Shown here: positions 17,800 through 26,823 of the stretch, in pieces
Numbering within the stretch: position 1 is the first letter of the stretch
How the letters are laid out: each line of letters begins with the position of its first letter
Assembly (NCBI GenBank): GCA_047637355.1
Contig: JBLIKA010000004.1
Coordinates: 31,253-95,252 of the forward strand
Direction: 5' to 3'
Length of the DNA: 64,000 nucleotides
Origin: Glaciecola sp047637355
Lineage (GTDB): Bacteria; Pseudomonadota; Gammaproteobacteria; Enterobacterales; Alteromonadaceae
Notes under the pieces: generated by a model
What the model was told of the DNA's origin: nothing
The model's input: the letters and a program-made list of their open reading frames with translations, nothing else
Database searches by the model: none
Made by a program: the position numbers and the translations under genes

Positions 17800-18795
17800 T
17801 TATTGATTACTCAATCGCTTACCAAACGAAATTGCATACGCTGGTGAGCGCATTCTTAAGATAGGATCTGCGCTTGGTGTAAATCCGGCAGACATCATAT
17901 TTGGGTCAAAGTTAGTATTCTTACAGGCATCACCGCCATTCGCTGTTACCGTAACCGTGCCTAATGCAATTTGAGGACGCGACTCTGGCCACTGCTGTGA
18001 CGGATCGATTTCGCTATCTTCGGCTTCGCCTAAACTTGCCATAATTGTGAAGCTTACAATACCTTCTTTGAGTTGCTTTGCAAAAGTATCAACTAGGAAT
18101 TCCTCAGGCATTTTCGCAGCTTCGTCTTTATCTAAAGTTTTGACACCTAAACTTGGCTGAATATCCCATCGAAATTTCGTTTTCTCACCACTAGCTTGGT
18201 TGAAATAAAACGTATGCAGACCAAAAAAGCCAGTATTTGCCCAAGAAGCAGGTGTTTGAGCTTGTTGATTCCACATCGCATTTGCCTGCACTGAAGGGTT
18301 TGCCTTGATGAAAGCCATCGTTTTAGCTAGGTCCGTTTTACCATTTTCATCGGGTAGCATTGTAGATAAGAAACCAAAAAATGTTTCTGGGTCTTTACCT
18401 GCAAATACAGGAAAGTTATTTCCAGTAAATGTGTGGAATGAGCCATTGGGTAATTTAATTTGCATGCCTAAACCACGAGTCCCAGGGGCTCTTTCATCAC
18501 TATTTGGGTTTGCACCACCGAGAGAAAATCGCATGGAAACTGGTAAGTCGCCATTTGCCAATAAAGCAGCACCTTTAAAATGTTCGTTAGGAGCAGGTAC
18601 AAAAGTCCCGGATGCACACATCCCTTTTGCATGCGCTTTTCTGAACCCAGGATGTTTGCCACCTAGTTTTTCAAAAATATCAACTACGTCTGTTGCCTGA
18701 ACTTCTTTGTCACCCGCTAATGCACTTGATGGTGCAGTTACCCCAACAGTTAATAGACAAGCTGCAATGCTTGATGCAATAAATGTATGCTTCAT
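17800..18795 (-). CDS. Periplasmic catalase-family peroxidase (SrpA-like)
   Basis: This 331-residue haem protein resembles small catalase-related peroxidases, not full-length catalase. A signal peptide (about residues 1-28) is followed by FEKLGGKHPGFRKAHAKGMCASGTF, where the distal histidine of the family sits, SMRFSLGGANPNSDERAPGTRGLGMQI, FPVFAGKDPETF, and near the C-terminus RMRSPAYAISFGKR, with the proximal tyrosine in RSPAY. Such proteins remove peroxide in the periplasm. It is one gene between gppA and ubiB and converges with gppA. Confidence 0.88.
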   Translation of the reverse strand: MKHTFIASSIAACLLTVGVTAPSSALAGDKEVQATDVVDIFEKLGGKHPGFRKAHAKGMCASGTFVPAPNEHFKGAALLANGDLPVSMRFSLGGANPNSDERAPGTRGLGMQIKLPNGSFHTFTGNNFPVFAGKDPETFFGFLSTMLPDENGKTDLAKTMAFIKANPSVQANAMWNQQAQTPASWANTGFFGLHTFYFNQASGEKTKFRWDIQPSLGVKTLDKDEAAKMPEEFLVDTFAKQLKEGIVSFTIMASLGEAEDSEIDPSQQWPESRPQIALGTVTVTANGGDACKNTNFDPNMMSAGFTPSADPILRMRSPAYAISFGKRLSNQ

Positions 18796-18890
18796 ATATA
18801 TCCTTTATTTTTGTTAATTAGGTCAGTGCTAATCTCGAGTTGTAACGTGTAGAATTATTCAACTAATTTGAACTAAAATCAAATAGGTCG

Positions 18891-20525
18891 TTAAGACAGC
18901 TTGCGCCATGACATCAACCAGCAAACAGCACCAAAGAAACCTAAACCCAAAGTACACCATACTGGCTTTTCAAAAAGGTACATCAACACTGCAATGACCG
19001 AAAATGCGGCAGCTAGATGACTATAAAAACGTGCTTTTTGATTACTCTTAATTGCTTCAATATGCAGTTCGTGATGTTTCTGTAGTTCCATTGGAATACG
19101 TTTTAATTGCTTCATACCGTCATATATAAGATCAGGCATTTCTGGCAGCTTTTCATTCCAGAAAGGCAAGTTCTCATACACCTTTTTAAACATCGCTTTG
19201 GAGCCTACTTGTTCTTTCATCCAATTTTCAAGGAAAGGCTTTGCGGTTTTCCAAAGATCTAATTGCGGATAAAGCTGACGGCCCAGACCTTCAACATATA
19301 ACAATGTTTTTTGCAGAAGCACGAGCTGCGGTTGAACCACCATATTAAAACGACGAGCCGTGTTAAAGAGTTGCAGTAAGATGTTACCAAAACTGATGTC
19401 CTCGAGTGGCTTTTGAAAAATAGGTTCACAAACTGTGCGGATACCCATTTCAAAATCAGCAATATTGGTGTCTGCAGGAACCCAACCTGAATCAACATGC
19501 AGTTCCGCTACCTTTCGGTAATCCCGATTGAAAAAGGCAATGAAATTTTCTGCCAAGTAGCGCTTATCTTCTTTACTTAATGTGCCAACAATACCGTAGT
19601 CTATGCCAATATAACGCGGATTTTCAGGGTGTTCTCTGCTGACAAAAATATTCCCAGGGTGCATATCAGCATGAAAAAAACTATCTCTAAATACCTGCGT
19701 AAAAAAGACTTCGACGCCGCGTTCAGCAAGTAGTTTCATATTTGTATTTTGCGCTCTCAATGCAACAACGTCGGATACTGGAATACCAAAAATACGTTCC
19801 ATTACGATGACATCTTTGCGGCAATGTTCGCTGTAAAAATAGGGCACGTACAACGATTCAGAGTCTTGAAAACTGCGTTTAATTTGTATCCCATTCGCCG
19901 CCTCTCTCAATAAGTCTAGCTCATCAAGAATGGTGCGTCTGTACTCTTCAACCACTTCAACTGGGCGCAAACGTTTGCCATCGGGGAGCCATTGTTTTAA
20001 AACCCGAGCGATACTGAGCAGTAGATCAACATCCGCTTCAATGGTTTGTCGAATGTTAGGACGCAATACTTTGATAACGACTTCTTTATTATCACTTTTC
20101 AACGTTGCAGTATGCACTTGTGCAATTGAAGCAGAGGCCAATGGTCTAGCTGTAAAATCGGAAAAAAGCTCAGACAAATCGGTAATATCTAAAGACCGCT
20201 TGATCATTTCTTGTGCTATCTCAGGATCGAATGGCGGCACATTGTCTTGCAACATACTCAATTCTGTTGCGATATCATTGCTTAGCAAATCACGGCGCGT
20301 TGATAGCATTTGTCCAAACTTGATATAAACAGGCCCTAAGGTTTCAAGCGCCAGACGCAGCCGACGTCCTTCAGACTCACTCTTGTGCTTATTGGGTAGC
20401 CAAAACACACAACGACGAGCAAAGCGCACATACCATGGTTTAAAACGAGCAGGTATAATTTCGTCAAGTCCGTGCTGTAACAACACTTTGCCTATGTCAT
20501 AAAAGCGTCTAATTTGCACGTTCAC
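18891..20525 (-). CDS. ubiB: Ubiquinone biosynthesis kinase-like protein UbiB
   Basis: This 544-residue atypical kinase/ADCK protein has the family KxGQ motif (KFGQMLSTRRD), the A-rich loop PLASASIAQVHTA that replaces the P-loop, VIKVLRP with its lysine, and FFHADMHPGNIFV plus IDYGIVG for the catalytic and metal-binding loops. The C-terminus carries two hydrophobic segments (about residues 500-540) for membrane anchoring. UbiB helps extract ubiquinone intermediates for the Ubi complex. The start is a GTG at 20525, or the in-frame GTG at 20519, which lies at better distance from AGGG. It follows ubiE and ubiJ on the same strand and overlaps the end of a small ORF. Confidence 0.95.
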   Translation of the reverse strand: MNVQIRRFYDIGKVLLQHGLDEIIPARFKPWYVRFARRCVFWLPNKHKSESEGRRLRLALETLGPVYIKFGQMLSTRRDLLSNDIATELSMLQDNVPPFDPEIAQEMIKRSLDITDLSELFSDFTARPLASASIAQVHTATLKSDNKEVVIKVLRPNIRQTIEADVDLLLSIARVLKQWLPDGKRLRPVEVVEEYRRTILDELDLLREAANGIQIKRSFQDSESLYVPYFYSEHCRKDVIVMERIFGIPVSDVVALRAQNTNMKLLAERGVEVFFTQVFRDSFFHADMHPGNIFVSREHPENPRYIGIDYGIVGTLSKEDKRYLAENFIAFFNRDYRKVAELHVDSGWVPADTNIADFEMGIRTVCEPIFQKPLEDISFGNILLQLFNTARRFNMVVQPQLVLLQKTLLYVEGLGRQLYPQLDLWKTAKPFLENWMKEQVGSKAMFKKVYENLPFWNEKLPEMPDLIYDGMKQLKRIPMELQKHHELHIEAIKSNQKARFYSHLAAAFSVIAVLMYLFEKPVWCTLGLGFFGAVCWLMSWRKLS

Positions 20526-20655
20526 GGCCCTGTTTATGGTTGTTGTGAAACTGGTTTACATTATCTAAACACAAAACATTAATCATGTTGTTAGCATCTA
20601 CTGAATTTAAATAAGAGGTATATTCACCGACAGCGGTTCTTTGTTCAATGCTCAT
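20509..20655 (-). CDS. Unannotated 48-residue ORF between ubiJ and ubiB
   Basis: A complete ORF of 48 codons plus stop starts at an ATG whose first base overlaps the ubiJ stop (TAATG), and runs past the ubiB start, ending in TAG at 20509-20511. A strong ribosome site, GGGGAGAA, lies eight bases before the ATG, which is better than many real genes here. The peptide opens MSIEQRTAVGEYTSYL and ends hydrophilic and basic (HKQGRER); it has no signal peptide and no membrane segment, and one cysteine. I do not recognise it. It may be a real small protein of the Ubi operon or a translated relay that couples ubiJ to ubiB. Its absence from standard size cut-offs would hide it. Confidence 0.55.
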   Translation of the reverse strand: MSIEQRTAVGEYTSYLNSVDANNMINVLCLDNVNQFHNNHKQGRERAN

Positions 20656-21317
20656 TACGGTTTTCTCCCCGCTTTATTCTCAAGGATCGTCAAACGAGCT
20701 TCGAGTCTGGCTGCAGTATCCCGAACCTCGGACACTTTTTGTATATAGTTTTCAACCATAATTGGCCTAACACCAATTGGTTTTTTATCCAGTATTACGT
20801 CACTTAGGGCTTGTATTGCAAGCTTGTGATTGTGTTTAATTAACCGGCCAAAGGACTCCGCGCTCTGCATAGTGTTGTGTGCTGCAATATCCCCTATGCG
20901 CGTTGAAAGCAATTCTTCGATATCAATATTCAAGCCCGCAAATAGCCCGCTCATATTCTGGGCGATTTGTAAGTTTCCTTCAAAATCGAGTTTATTCTCA
21001 CGGATAAGGCGAGTGATATTACTCGTGTCCTTAAGCTCATTGATAACAAACACCGACAAGCTTATAGCGCATCGATTGTGACTTGTTGATTGCTTGCGTT
21101 CTACCGTAATATCCTCGCTAATAGCACTCACAACAGAGTTAACCTCAACGCCTTTGGCGTGAAAGCTAAACACTAATGGAAAAGGCAATTCGTGCAGCTT
21201 TATTTCGCATTGCTTGGAAATTAGCGGCTGCAACAGTAAATAGCTTTCCTCATCAAGAGACAATATTTTATTGATGGCAATTTCAACAGCAGCGGTGATG
21301 ACTTGAGCTTGATGCAT
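20655..21317 (-). CDS. ubiJ: Ubiquinone biosynthesis accessory factor UbiJ (SCP2 domain)
   Basis: This 220-residue protein has an SCP2-like lipid-binding domain over about residues 20-115, then a helical part with the NMSGLFAGLNIDIEELLSTRIGDIAAHN stretch typical of UbiJ, and a C-terminal coiled coil (about residues 185-215). UbiJ with UbiK binds ubiquinone intermediates in the soluble Ubi complex. Start and context fit: its ATG follows the ubiE stop without any gap. Its own stop overlaps the start of a small ORF. Order ubiE-ubiJ-ubiB is as in E. coli. Confidence 0.92.
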   Translation of the reverse strand: MHQAQVITAAVEIAINKILSLDEESYLLLQPLISKQCEIKLHELPFPLVFSFHAKGVEVNSVVSAISEDITVERKQSTSHNRCAISLSVFVINELKDTSNITRLIRENKLDFEGNLQIAQNMSGLFAGLNIDIEELLSTRIGDIAAHNTMQSAESFGRLIKHNHKLAIQALSDVILDKKPIGVRPIMVENYIQKVSEVRDTAARLEARLTILENKAGRKP

Positions 21318-22151
21318 TTAGAATTTAAACCCTCTATGCAGCGCTACAATTCCGCCTGTTAAGTTGGTATAACTGGTTTGTTCGAAGCCCACGTCTTTCA
21401 TCATACCTTCAAGCGTTGCTTGATCAGGATGCATGCGAATTGATTCAGCTAAGTATTGATAACTCTCAGCATCGTTCGCGACTAACTGCCCTATTTTTGG
21501 CAATAGGTGGAACGAATATGTATCGTAAACTTTGCTCAGAACATCGCTGGTCGGCTTTGAAAACTCTAATACTAACAAACGTCCACCTGGCTTGAGGACA
21601 CGAAAAATAGAAGCAAGTGCATTCGATTTTTCTGTCACGTTACGCAAACCAAAAGCCATGGTGACTAAGTCAAAATGATTATTTGGGAATGGTAAGGCTT
21701 CTGCATTGGCCTGCACATAATTGAGATTAGCCATAATGCCCATATTGGTGAGTTTTTCTTTACCTACCATCAGCATAGAGTGATTAATGTCAGCCAATGT
21801 TACTTGCCCATTTTCACCAACAATACGACTGAACTTAGCAGCTAAGTCGCCTGTTCCACCAGCAAGGTCCAATACTTTTTGACCTGCACGAATGCCACTA
21901 CAATCAATAGTGTAGCGTTTCCAAATACGGTGTATGCCTAGCGACATTACATCATTCATCAGATCATATTTGGCCGCTACTGAATGAAAAACATCAGCAA
22001 CCATTGACTCTTTCTGCGCTTTATCGACTTGCTTAAAGCCAAAATGCGTTCGCGTTGACCCGGCCTCTTCACTGGAATTCAAGTGGTTCAATAGATTATC
22101 GCCATGCCCATCGTCTTGTTTTTCTGCTGATGTTTCTTTTGTGCTTTGCAT
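21318..22151 (-). CDS. ubiE: Ubiquinone/menaquinone C-methyltransferase UbiE
   Basis: The core begins THFGFKQVDKAQK and holds VFHSVAAKYDLMNDVMSLGIHRIWKR, the SAM-binding loop LDLAGGTGDLA, and FGLRNVTEK and RVLKPGGRLLVLEFS. UbiE methylates carbon 2 of the demethoxyquinol (and demethylmenaquinol). The ATG at 22151 is preceded by AAGAAG; an in-frame TTG at 22199 would add 16 residues. Even with the shorter start there are about 30 more polar N-terminal residues than in the E. coli enzyme (251). First gene of ubiE-ubiJ-ubiB. Confidence 0.95.
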   Translation of the reverse strand: MQSTKETSAEKQDDGHGDNLLNHLNSSEEAGSTRTHFGFKQVDKAQKESMVADVFHSVAAKYDLMNDVMSLGIHRIWKRYTIDCSGIRAGQKVLDLAGGTGDLAAKFSRIVGENGQVTLADINHSMLMVGKEKLTNMGIMANLNYVQANAEALPFPNNHFDLVTMAFGLRNVTEKSNALASIFRVLKPGGRLLVLEFSKPTSDVLSKVYDTYSFHLLPKIGQLVANDAESYQYLAESIRMHPDQATLEGMMKDVGFEQTSYTNLTGGIVALHRGFKF

Positions 22152-22301
22152 TTTAGTAGCTTCTTTTAAGAATGTTGATTTTGATGAGCGATTCAACAAT
22201 GACTCTCTATAGGCGACTCTTTATAAATAAGTTTGTTTAGGTCATTTATGCAAAAGTGCTTCATGAAAATTCATTGTCTATCTAGCGGCCTAATTGTAGC
22301 T

Positions 22302-22371
22302 AAAAATCCGCATAAATACATCAAGTAAGCGAATCTTGGGATAGGAAAAATTGCTCAATCTGTATTTATGC
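22302..22371 (-). terminator. Candidate long-loop terminator after the Tag-like gene
   Basis: GCATAAATACA at 22310-22320 is the exact inverted repeat of TGTATTTATGC at 22361-22371, an 11-bp stem with a 40-base loop. On the minus strand it is followed by GGATTTTTAGC, with T5. It lies just beyond the Tag-like stop. The long loop makes it less typical. Confidence 0.45.
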
Positions 22372-22382
22372 CTGTTTTTATA

Positions 22383-23111
22383 TTATTGAACCATACCCAC
22401 GTGATTATCACCGCAGCTAAAGGACACGATTTGACTCAGTTCTTGTAAAGATAAACCACTCTCGTTTTGCCAATGGAAAAAAGTACTTTGAATTGTGTTT
22501 AAACTACGCTTTGATCTTGCTGAACCACTAATTAAGCCATGTTCAACAAAATAGCCCTCCACATCACGACTTAACAAAAATGTGTCCACACCTAACGTTC
22601 GCAATGCATAGGGTCCCGTATTACCACCTAGTCTCGCCCCTTTTTTCTTAAGGAAATCCCACAAACCCACCAGATCATCTTGCGGCCATTGTGTAACGAA
22701 ATTTGCAAAGCTTCCATGCGACCGACGAATATCGTCGATCATCCATGCATTTTCGCGGATTGTTTTTACTTTATTGAAATTGCGTATAATGGCAGGGTTT
22801 GTTGCTTTTTGTTCTAACATTTCATCGGGCATCAACAATATTTTATCGATATCAAAACCAAAAAATACCTCTTCAAAGTTTGGCCATTTCTGGCGCACAA
22901 CACGCCAGACAAAGCCCGATTGAAAAACTTTTTTGGTAAACTCTGCCAAAAAGCGATCATCTGGGGTGTTGAGTATCTGATTTTTGCTAGCGGGCTGAGA
23001 AAGTAACTCTTGAACCATGGCCTCGCTGCCTTTACGTTTGCATACTCTGTCATAAAGACTCGCAAAGGCCTCTGCCTTAAGATTTATGTCTATTCTCTTA
23101 CCCACGCTCAT
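22383..23111 (-). CDS. Divergent DNA-3-methyladenine glycosylase I (Tag/COG2818)-like protein
   Basis: The 242-residue protein resembles the Tag family over its middle: TPDDRFLAEFTKKVFQSGFVWRVV, FFGFDIDKIL, NPAIIRNFNKVKTIRENAWMI, WPQDDLVGLWDFLKKKGARLGGNTGPYALRTLGVDTF. It lacks the N-terminal cysteine and histidine that bind zinc in E. coli Tag, and the EGxQAGLSW segment with the base-recognising glutamate reads KKVFQSGFVW here. So fold is likely, but base-excision activity is not assured. The C-terminal tail has SCGDNH. Its start overlaps the prlC stop by four bases (ATGA), so the two are coupled. Confidence 0.75.
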   Translation of the reverse strand: MSVGKRIDINLKAEAFASLYDRVCKRKGSEAMVQELLSQPASKNQILNTPDDRFLAEFTKKVFQSGFVWRVVRQKWPNFEEVFFGFDIDKILLMPDEMLEQKATNPAIIRNFNKVKTIRENAWMIDDIRRSHGSFANFVTQWPQDDLVGLWDFLKKKGARLGGNTGPYALRTLGVDTFLLSRDVEGYFVEHGLISGSARSKRSLNTIQSTFFHWQNESGLSLQELSQIVSFSCGDNHVGMVQ

Positions 23112-25138
23112 GCAACGATGCCTGAATGGCGTAACAATGCATCAACTTGGGGCTCACGCCCTCGGAACGCTACAAATAACTCCATAGGCTCTTTACTGCC
23201 GCCCATTTCAAGGATGTTATTAAGAAAATCTCGTCCTGTATTTTGATTAAATATCCCTTCTTCTTCAAAGCGACCAAACGCGTCTGAGGACAACACTTCG
23301 GCCCACTTATAACTGTAATAACCGGCAGCATAACCACCCGCAAATATATGCCCAAAACTGTTTTGAAATTTGTTAAATGCAGGCGGAATGATAACCGCAA
23401 CCTCTTGTCTAATTTCATCCAATATTTGTTGCACCGATTTTTCGGAATGACTTTGTTGATGCAAAGTAAAATCGAATAAACTGAACTCTAGTTGCCTTAC
23501 CATTTGCATTGCCGATTGATAGTTTTTCGCCGCTAGCATTTTTTCTAACAATTCATTTGGTAAAGCTTCACCGCTCTCATAGTGACCGGAAATGAAACTC
23601 AAGGCCTCTGGCTGCCAGCACCAGTTTTCAAGAAATTGACTGGGTAACTCAACGGCATCCCAAGCAACTCCATTAATACCTGAAACCCCACCGGCTTCAA
23701 TTTTCGTTAGCATGTGATGAATGCCATGTCCGAACTCATGGAATAAGGTGACGACTTCATCATGTGTAAATAGCGCTGGTTTGCCATCAACAGGACCATT
23801 GAAGTTGCAAACCATATAGGCTACGGGAAGCTGTAACTCGCCATTTGGCAAGCGTCTGCGACTTCTACAATCATCCATCCATGCACCACCGCGCTTTTTT
23901 TCGCGAGCATACAAATCAAAATAGAAAGATCCACGGTGTTGATTCTCTGAATCATATATATTGTAAAAGGAAACATCTTTATGCCACACATCCACATCAT
24001 TTTGTTGCTCAATGCGCAAGCCATACAAACGTGACACAACTTCAAATAAACCACTTATCACTTGTTTCTCTGGGAAATACGGACGTAATTCTTCGTCCGA
24101 TATTGCATATTTTTGTTGTTTGAGCTTTTCACCGTAATAAGTATAATCCCAAGGCTGTAATTTTTGTTGGGCACAATGCTCGGATGCAAAATCCACAATT
24201 TCTTGCAGTTCTTCTTGCGCTTGGGGTTTTGAGCGTTTCGCTAAATCTCTTAAAAACTGCGTGACTTGCTCCGTCGATTTAGCCATTTTAGTGGCTAAAG
24301 AGCGCTCAGCATATGAACTGAATCCAAGTAAACCGGCCGCTTCATGTTTTAATAAAAGTATTTCGTCGATGTTAGCTGCATTATCAAATTCACCAGCATT
24401 AGGTCCTTGGTCAGATGCTTTAGAAGAGTATGCGCGATACATTTCTTCACGTAATTCAGCGCTATCGGAATACAGCATGATGGGCAAATAACTTGGGATA
24501 TCGAGCGTAAACAACCATCCCTTAAGATCTTTTTTTCTAGCCGCTTGTGCCGCAGCTGCTTTGGCTGAGTCTGGTAAACCGGCTAGCGCTGTCTCGTCAG
24601 TGACTAGTTTAGTCCATGCCATGGTGGCATCCATCACATTATTGCCGAATGTAGATGACAAGTCTGATAAACGACTCTGTATATTTGCGTAACGTTTCTT
24701 TTTATCGTCCTCTAATCCAACACCAGAAAGCGTAAAATCACGGATAGCATTAGTCACCACTTTTTGTTGGGCTTCATTTAAACTGGCAAACTCTTCGCTG
24801 TCATGAAGCTGCTGGTACAAACTAAATAGCCCTTTGTGTTGACCAACCCACGTACCAAATTCAGATAACATCGGCAGGCAAGCATCATGTGCTTCGCGAA
24901 GTTTGTCACTGCTAACCACAGAATTCATGTGACCAATAGGCGACCACATTTTTGACAACACGTCGTCCGTGTCCTCTATGCGTTCAATGACTTGTGCATA
25001 AGTTGCTTGCCCATTTTCAACCACTTCCTCTATCACTGCTTTGCAGTTATCAATGGCTTTTTTAATGGTTGGAACAATATCTTGGGTATCAATTTGTGAG
25101 AAAAGAGGAAGCCCGCTCACGTTTTCGATTGCATTCAT
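23108..25138 (-). CDS. prlC: Oligopeptidase A (M3 metallopeptidase)
   Basis: This 676-residue M3 peptidase has the zinc site HEFGH (in FHEFGHGIHHML), with the third-ligand region ESGEALPNELLEKM downstream. Other family marks are GSFYFDLYAREKKRGGAW and AGGYAAGYYSYKWAEVLSSDAF near the C-terminus. E. coli PrlC (680 residues) degrades signal-peptide fragments and small peptides in the cytoplasm. The start has AAAGGATCT upstream. It shares a 4-base overlap with the Tag-like gene, and its start is divergent from gor with about 185 bases between. Confidence 0.95.
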   Translation of the reverse strand: MNAIENVSGLPLFSQIDTQDIVPTIKKAIDNCKAVIEEVVENGQATYAQVIERIEDTDDVLSKMWSPIGHMNSVVSSDKLREAHDACLPMLSEFGTWVGQHKGLFSLYQQLHDSEEFASLNEAQQKVVTNAIRDFTLSGVGLEDDKKKRYANIQSRLSDLSSTFGNNVMDATMAWTKLVTDETALAGLPDSAKAAAAQAARKKDLKGWLFTLDIPSYLPIMLYSDSAELREEMYRAYSSKASDQGPNAGEFDNAANIDEILLLKHEAAGLLGFSSYAERSLATKMAKSTEQVTQFLRDLAKRSKPQAQEELQEIVDFASEHCAQQKLQPWDYTYYGEKLKQQKYAISDEELRPYFPEKQVISGLFEVVSRLYGLRIEQQNDVDVWHKDVSFYNIYDSENQHRGSFYFDLYAREKKRGGAWMDDCRSRRRLPNGELQLPVAYMVCNFNGPVDGKPALFTHDEVVTLFHEFGHGIHHMLTKIEAGGVSGINGVAWDAVELPSQFLENWCWQPEALSFISGHYESGEALPNELLEKMLAAKNYQSAMQMVRQLEFSLFDFTLHQQSHSEKSVQQILDEIRQEVAVIIPPAFNKFQNSFGHIFAGGYAAGYYSYKWAEVLSSDAFGRFEEEGIFNQNTGRDFLNNILEMGGSKEPMELFVAFRGREPQVDALLRHSGIVA

Positions 25139-25324
25139 AAAGGATCTCTTTGTTATTCGTTGTCGCCAAGAAAAATATTGGCATACCAGTACATTTATAA
25201 TTGGGTATTCAGGATGGGATCACAATGGTAAATAAAACTTTTTTTGAAGGAACACTTGATAATTGCGGTCTAGTAGGCATATTTAACACACTAGATTTAA
25301 AGCAGTGACCCTTTTAGGAACAAA

Positions 25325-26704
25325 ATGAACTCAAGTACTAACAACACGCAAGTGAAAAAACATTTCGATTATATCTGCATTGGCGGCGGTAGTGGCGGCA
25401 TTGCATCAGCAAATCGTGCATCAAAACACGGTAAAAAAGCAGCTATTATTGAAGCAAAAGACATCGGTGGCACTTGCGTTAATGTGGGCTGCATCCCTAA
25501 GAAGGCGATGTGGTTTGGAGCACAAGTGGCAGAAGCGATTCACAAATATAGCCCCGACTATGGTTTTGATATTACCGTAAATAGTTTTAGTTGGCCTAGG
25601 TTGGTTGCAAGTCGTGCAGCTTACATTGATCGCATTCATCAATCTTATGACCGAGTACTCGGTAACAACGGCGTTGATCTCATTAAAGGCTTTGCCAAAT
25701 TTATTGATAACCGCACCATTGACGTTGATGGCGATATTTATACTGCTGACCATATCACCATAGCAACTGGAGGGCGTCCAATTAAGCCTGCCATTCCAGG
25801 CGCGGAGCTAGGGATTAATTCTGATGAGTTTTTTGATGTTAGTGAGCAACCTAAGCGAGTTATAGTAGTTGGCGCTGGTTATATCGGCGTTGAACTAGCA
25901 GGCGTGATGCACTCATTGGGTTCTGAAACTCACTTGCTGGTGCGTCGTGAAAAGCCGCTGCGTAACTTCGACGATATGTTGTCCGACACGCTAGTTGAAA
26001 TTATGGCGGAAGACGGACCAAAGCTGCACCCTCATACCGAAGTAATTTCTATTGAGAAACAAGCGGACGGATCATTAAGAGCTAGCCTGAATACCGGTGG
26101 GCATATTGACTGTGATGCACTCATTTGGGCAATTGGTCGAGAACCTTCTAATGACAAGATTAATATAGAAAATACAGACGTAGAGCTCGATGAACGCGGC
26201 TACGTTAAGGTAGATAAATACCAAAACACGACAGCAGCGGGTATCTATGCTGTTGGTGACAACATAGGAAAAGTAGATTTAACTCCTGTTGCGGTAAAGG
26301 CGGGCAGATTGTTAAGCGAACGTTTATTTAATTCTAAAACTGACGCTCATATGGATTACGACCTTATTCCAACAGTCGTGTTTAGCCATCCGGCTATTGG
26401 TACTATGGGCTTGAGTGAGAAAGAAGCTGTTGCCAAATATGGCGAGTCTAATATCAAAGTATACAACTCTAGCTTTGCCGCCATGTACACAGCAGTAACT
26501 TCCCACAGGCAAGCAACAAAAATGAAACTAGTTTGTGAAGGAATCGATGAAAAAGTAGTCGGTCTTCACGGTATCGGGTTTGGTATGGACGAAATACTGC
26601 AAGGCTTTGCTGTCGCTATTAAAATGGGTGCAACGAAAGCTGACTTTGATGCTTGTGTAGCAATTCATCCGACAAGCGGAGAAGAGTTTGTCACACTAAC
26701 CTAA
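25325..26704 (+). CDS. gor: Glutathione reductase
   Basis: This 459-residue flavoprotein disulfide reductase has the FAD motif GGGSGGIASANRAS, the redox disulfide C51 and C56 (GGTCVNVGCIPKK), the NADPH motif VVGAGYIGVELAGV followed by basic residues (LLVRREKPLR) that favour NADPH, and the C-terminal VAIHPTSGEEFVTL with the catalytic His-Glu pair. It regenerates GSH from GSSG in the cytoplasm. Length close to E. coli Gor (450). The ATG follows an AGGAAC ribosome site. It ends at a strong hairpin. Confidence 0.95.
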   Translation: MNSSTNNTQVKKHFDYICIGGGSGGIASANRASKHGKKAAIIEAKDIGGTCVNVGCIPKKAMWFGAQVAEAIHKYSPDYGFDITVNSFSWPRLVASRAAYIDRIHQSYDRVLGNNGVDLIKGFAKFIDNRTIDVDGDIYTADHITIATGGRPIKPAIPGAELGINSDEFFDVSEQPKRVIVVGAGYIGVELAGVMHSLGSETHLLVRREKPLRNFDDMLSDTLVEIMAEDGPKLHPHTEVISIEKQADGSLRASLNTGGHIDCDALIWAIGREPSNDKINIENTDVELDERGYVKVDKYQNTTAAGIYAVGDNIGKVDLTPVAVKAGRLLSERLFNSKTDAHMDYDLIPTVVFSHPAIGTMGLSEKEAVAKYGESNIKVYNSSFAAMYTAVTSHRQATKMKLVCEGIDEKVVGLHGIGFGMDEILQGFAVAIKMGATKADFDACVAIHPTSGEEFVTLT

Positions 26705-26766
26705 GACAAAGGCTCGTATAAAACGGTGCGGTTCTTTGGTGGACCGCATGCGAAAATGCATATTAA

Positions 26767-26798
26767 AAAAAGCGCATAACTTTGTTTATGCGCTTTTT
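26767..26798. terminator. Bidirectional intrinsic terminator between gor and the DUF305 gene
   Basis: AAAAAGCGCATAA (26767-26779) pairs with TTATGCGCTTTTT (26786-26798) around a six-base loop, with A and T runs on either side, so it suits both converging genes. Confidence 0.88.
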
Positions 26799-26823
26799 AA
26801 TTTAACTACCTATAGTTAAGTAC

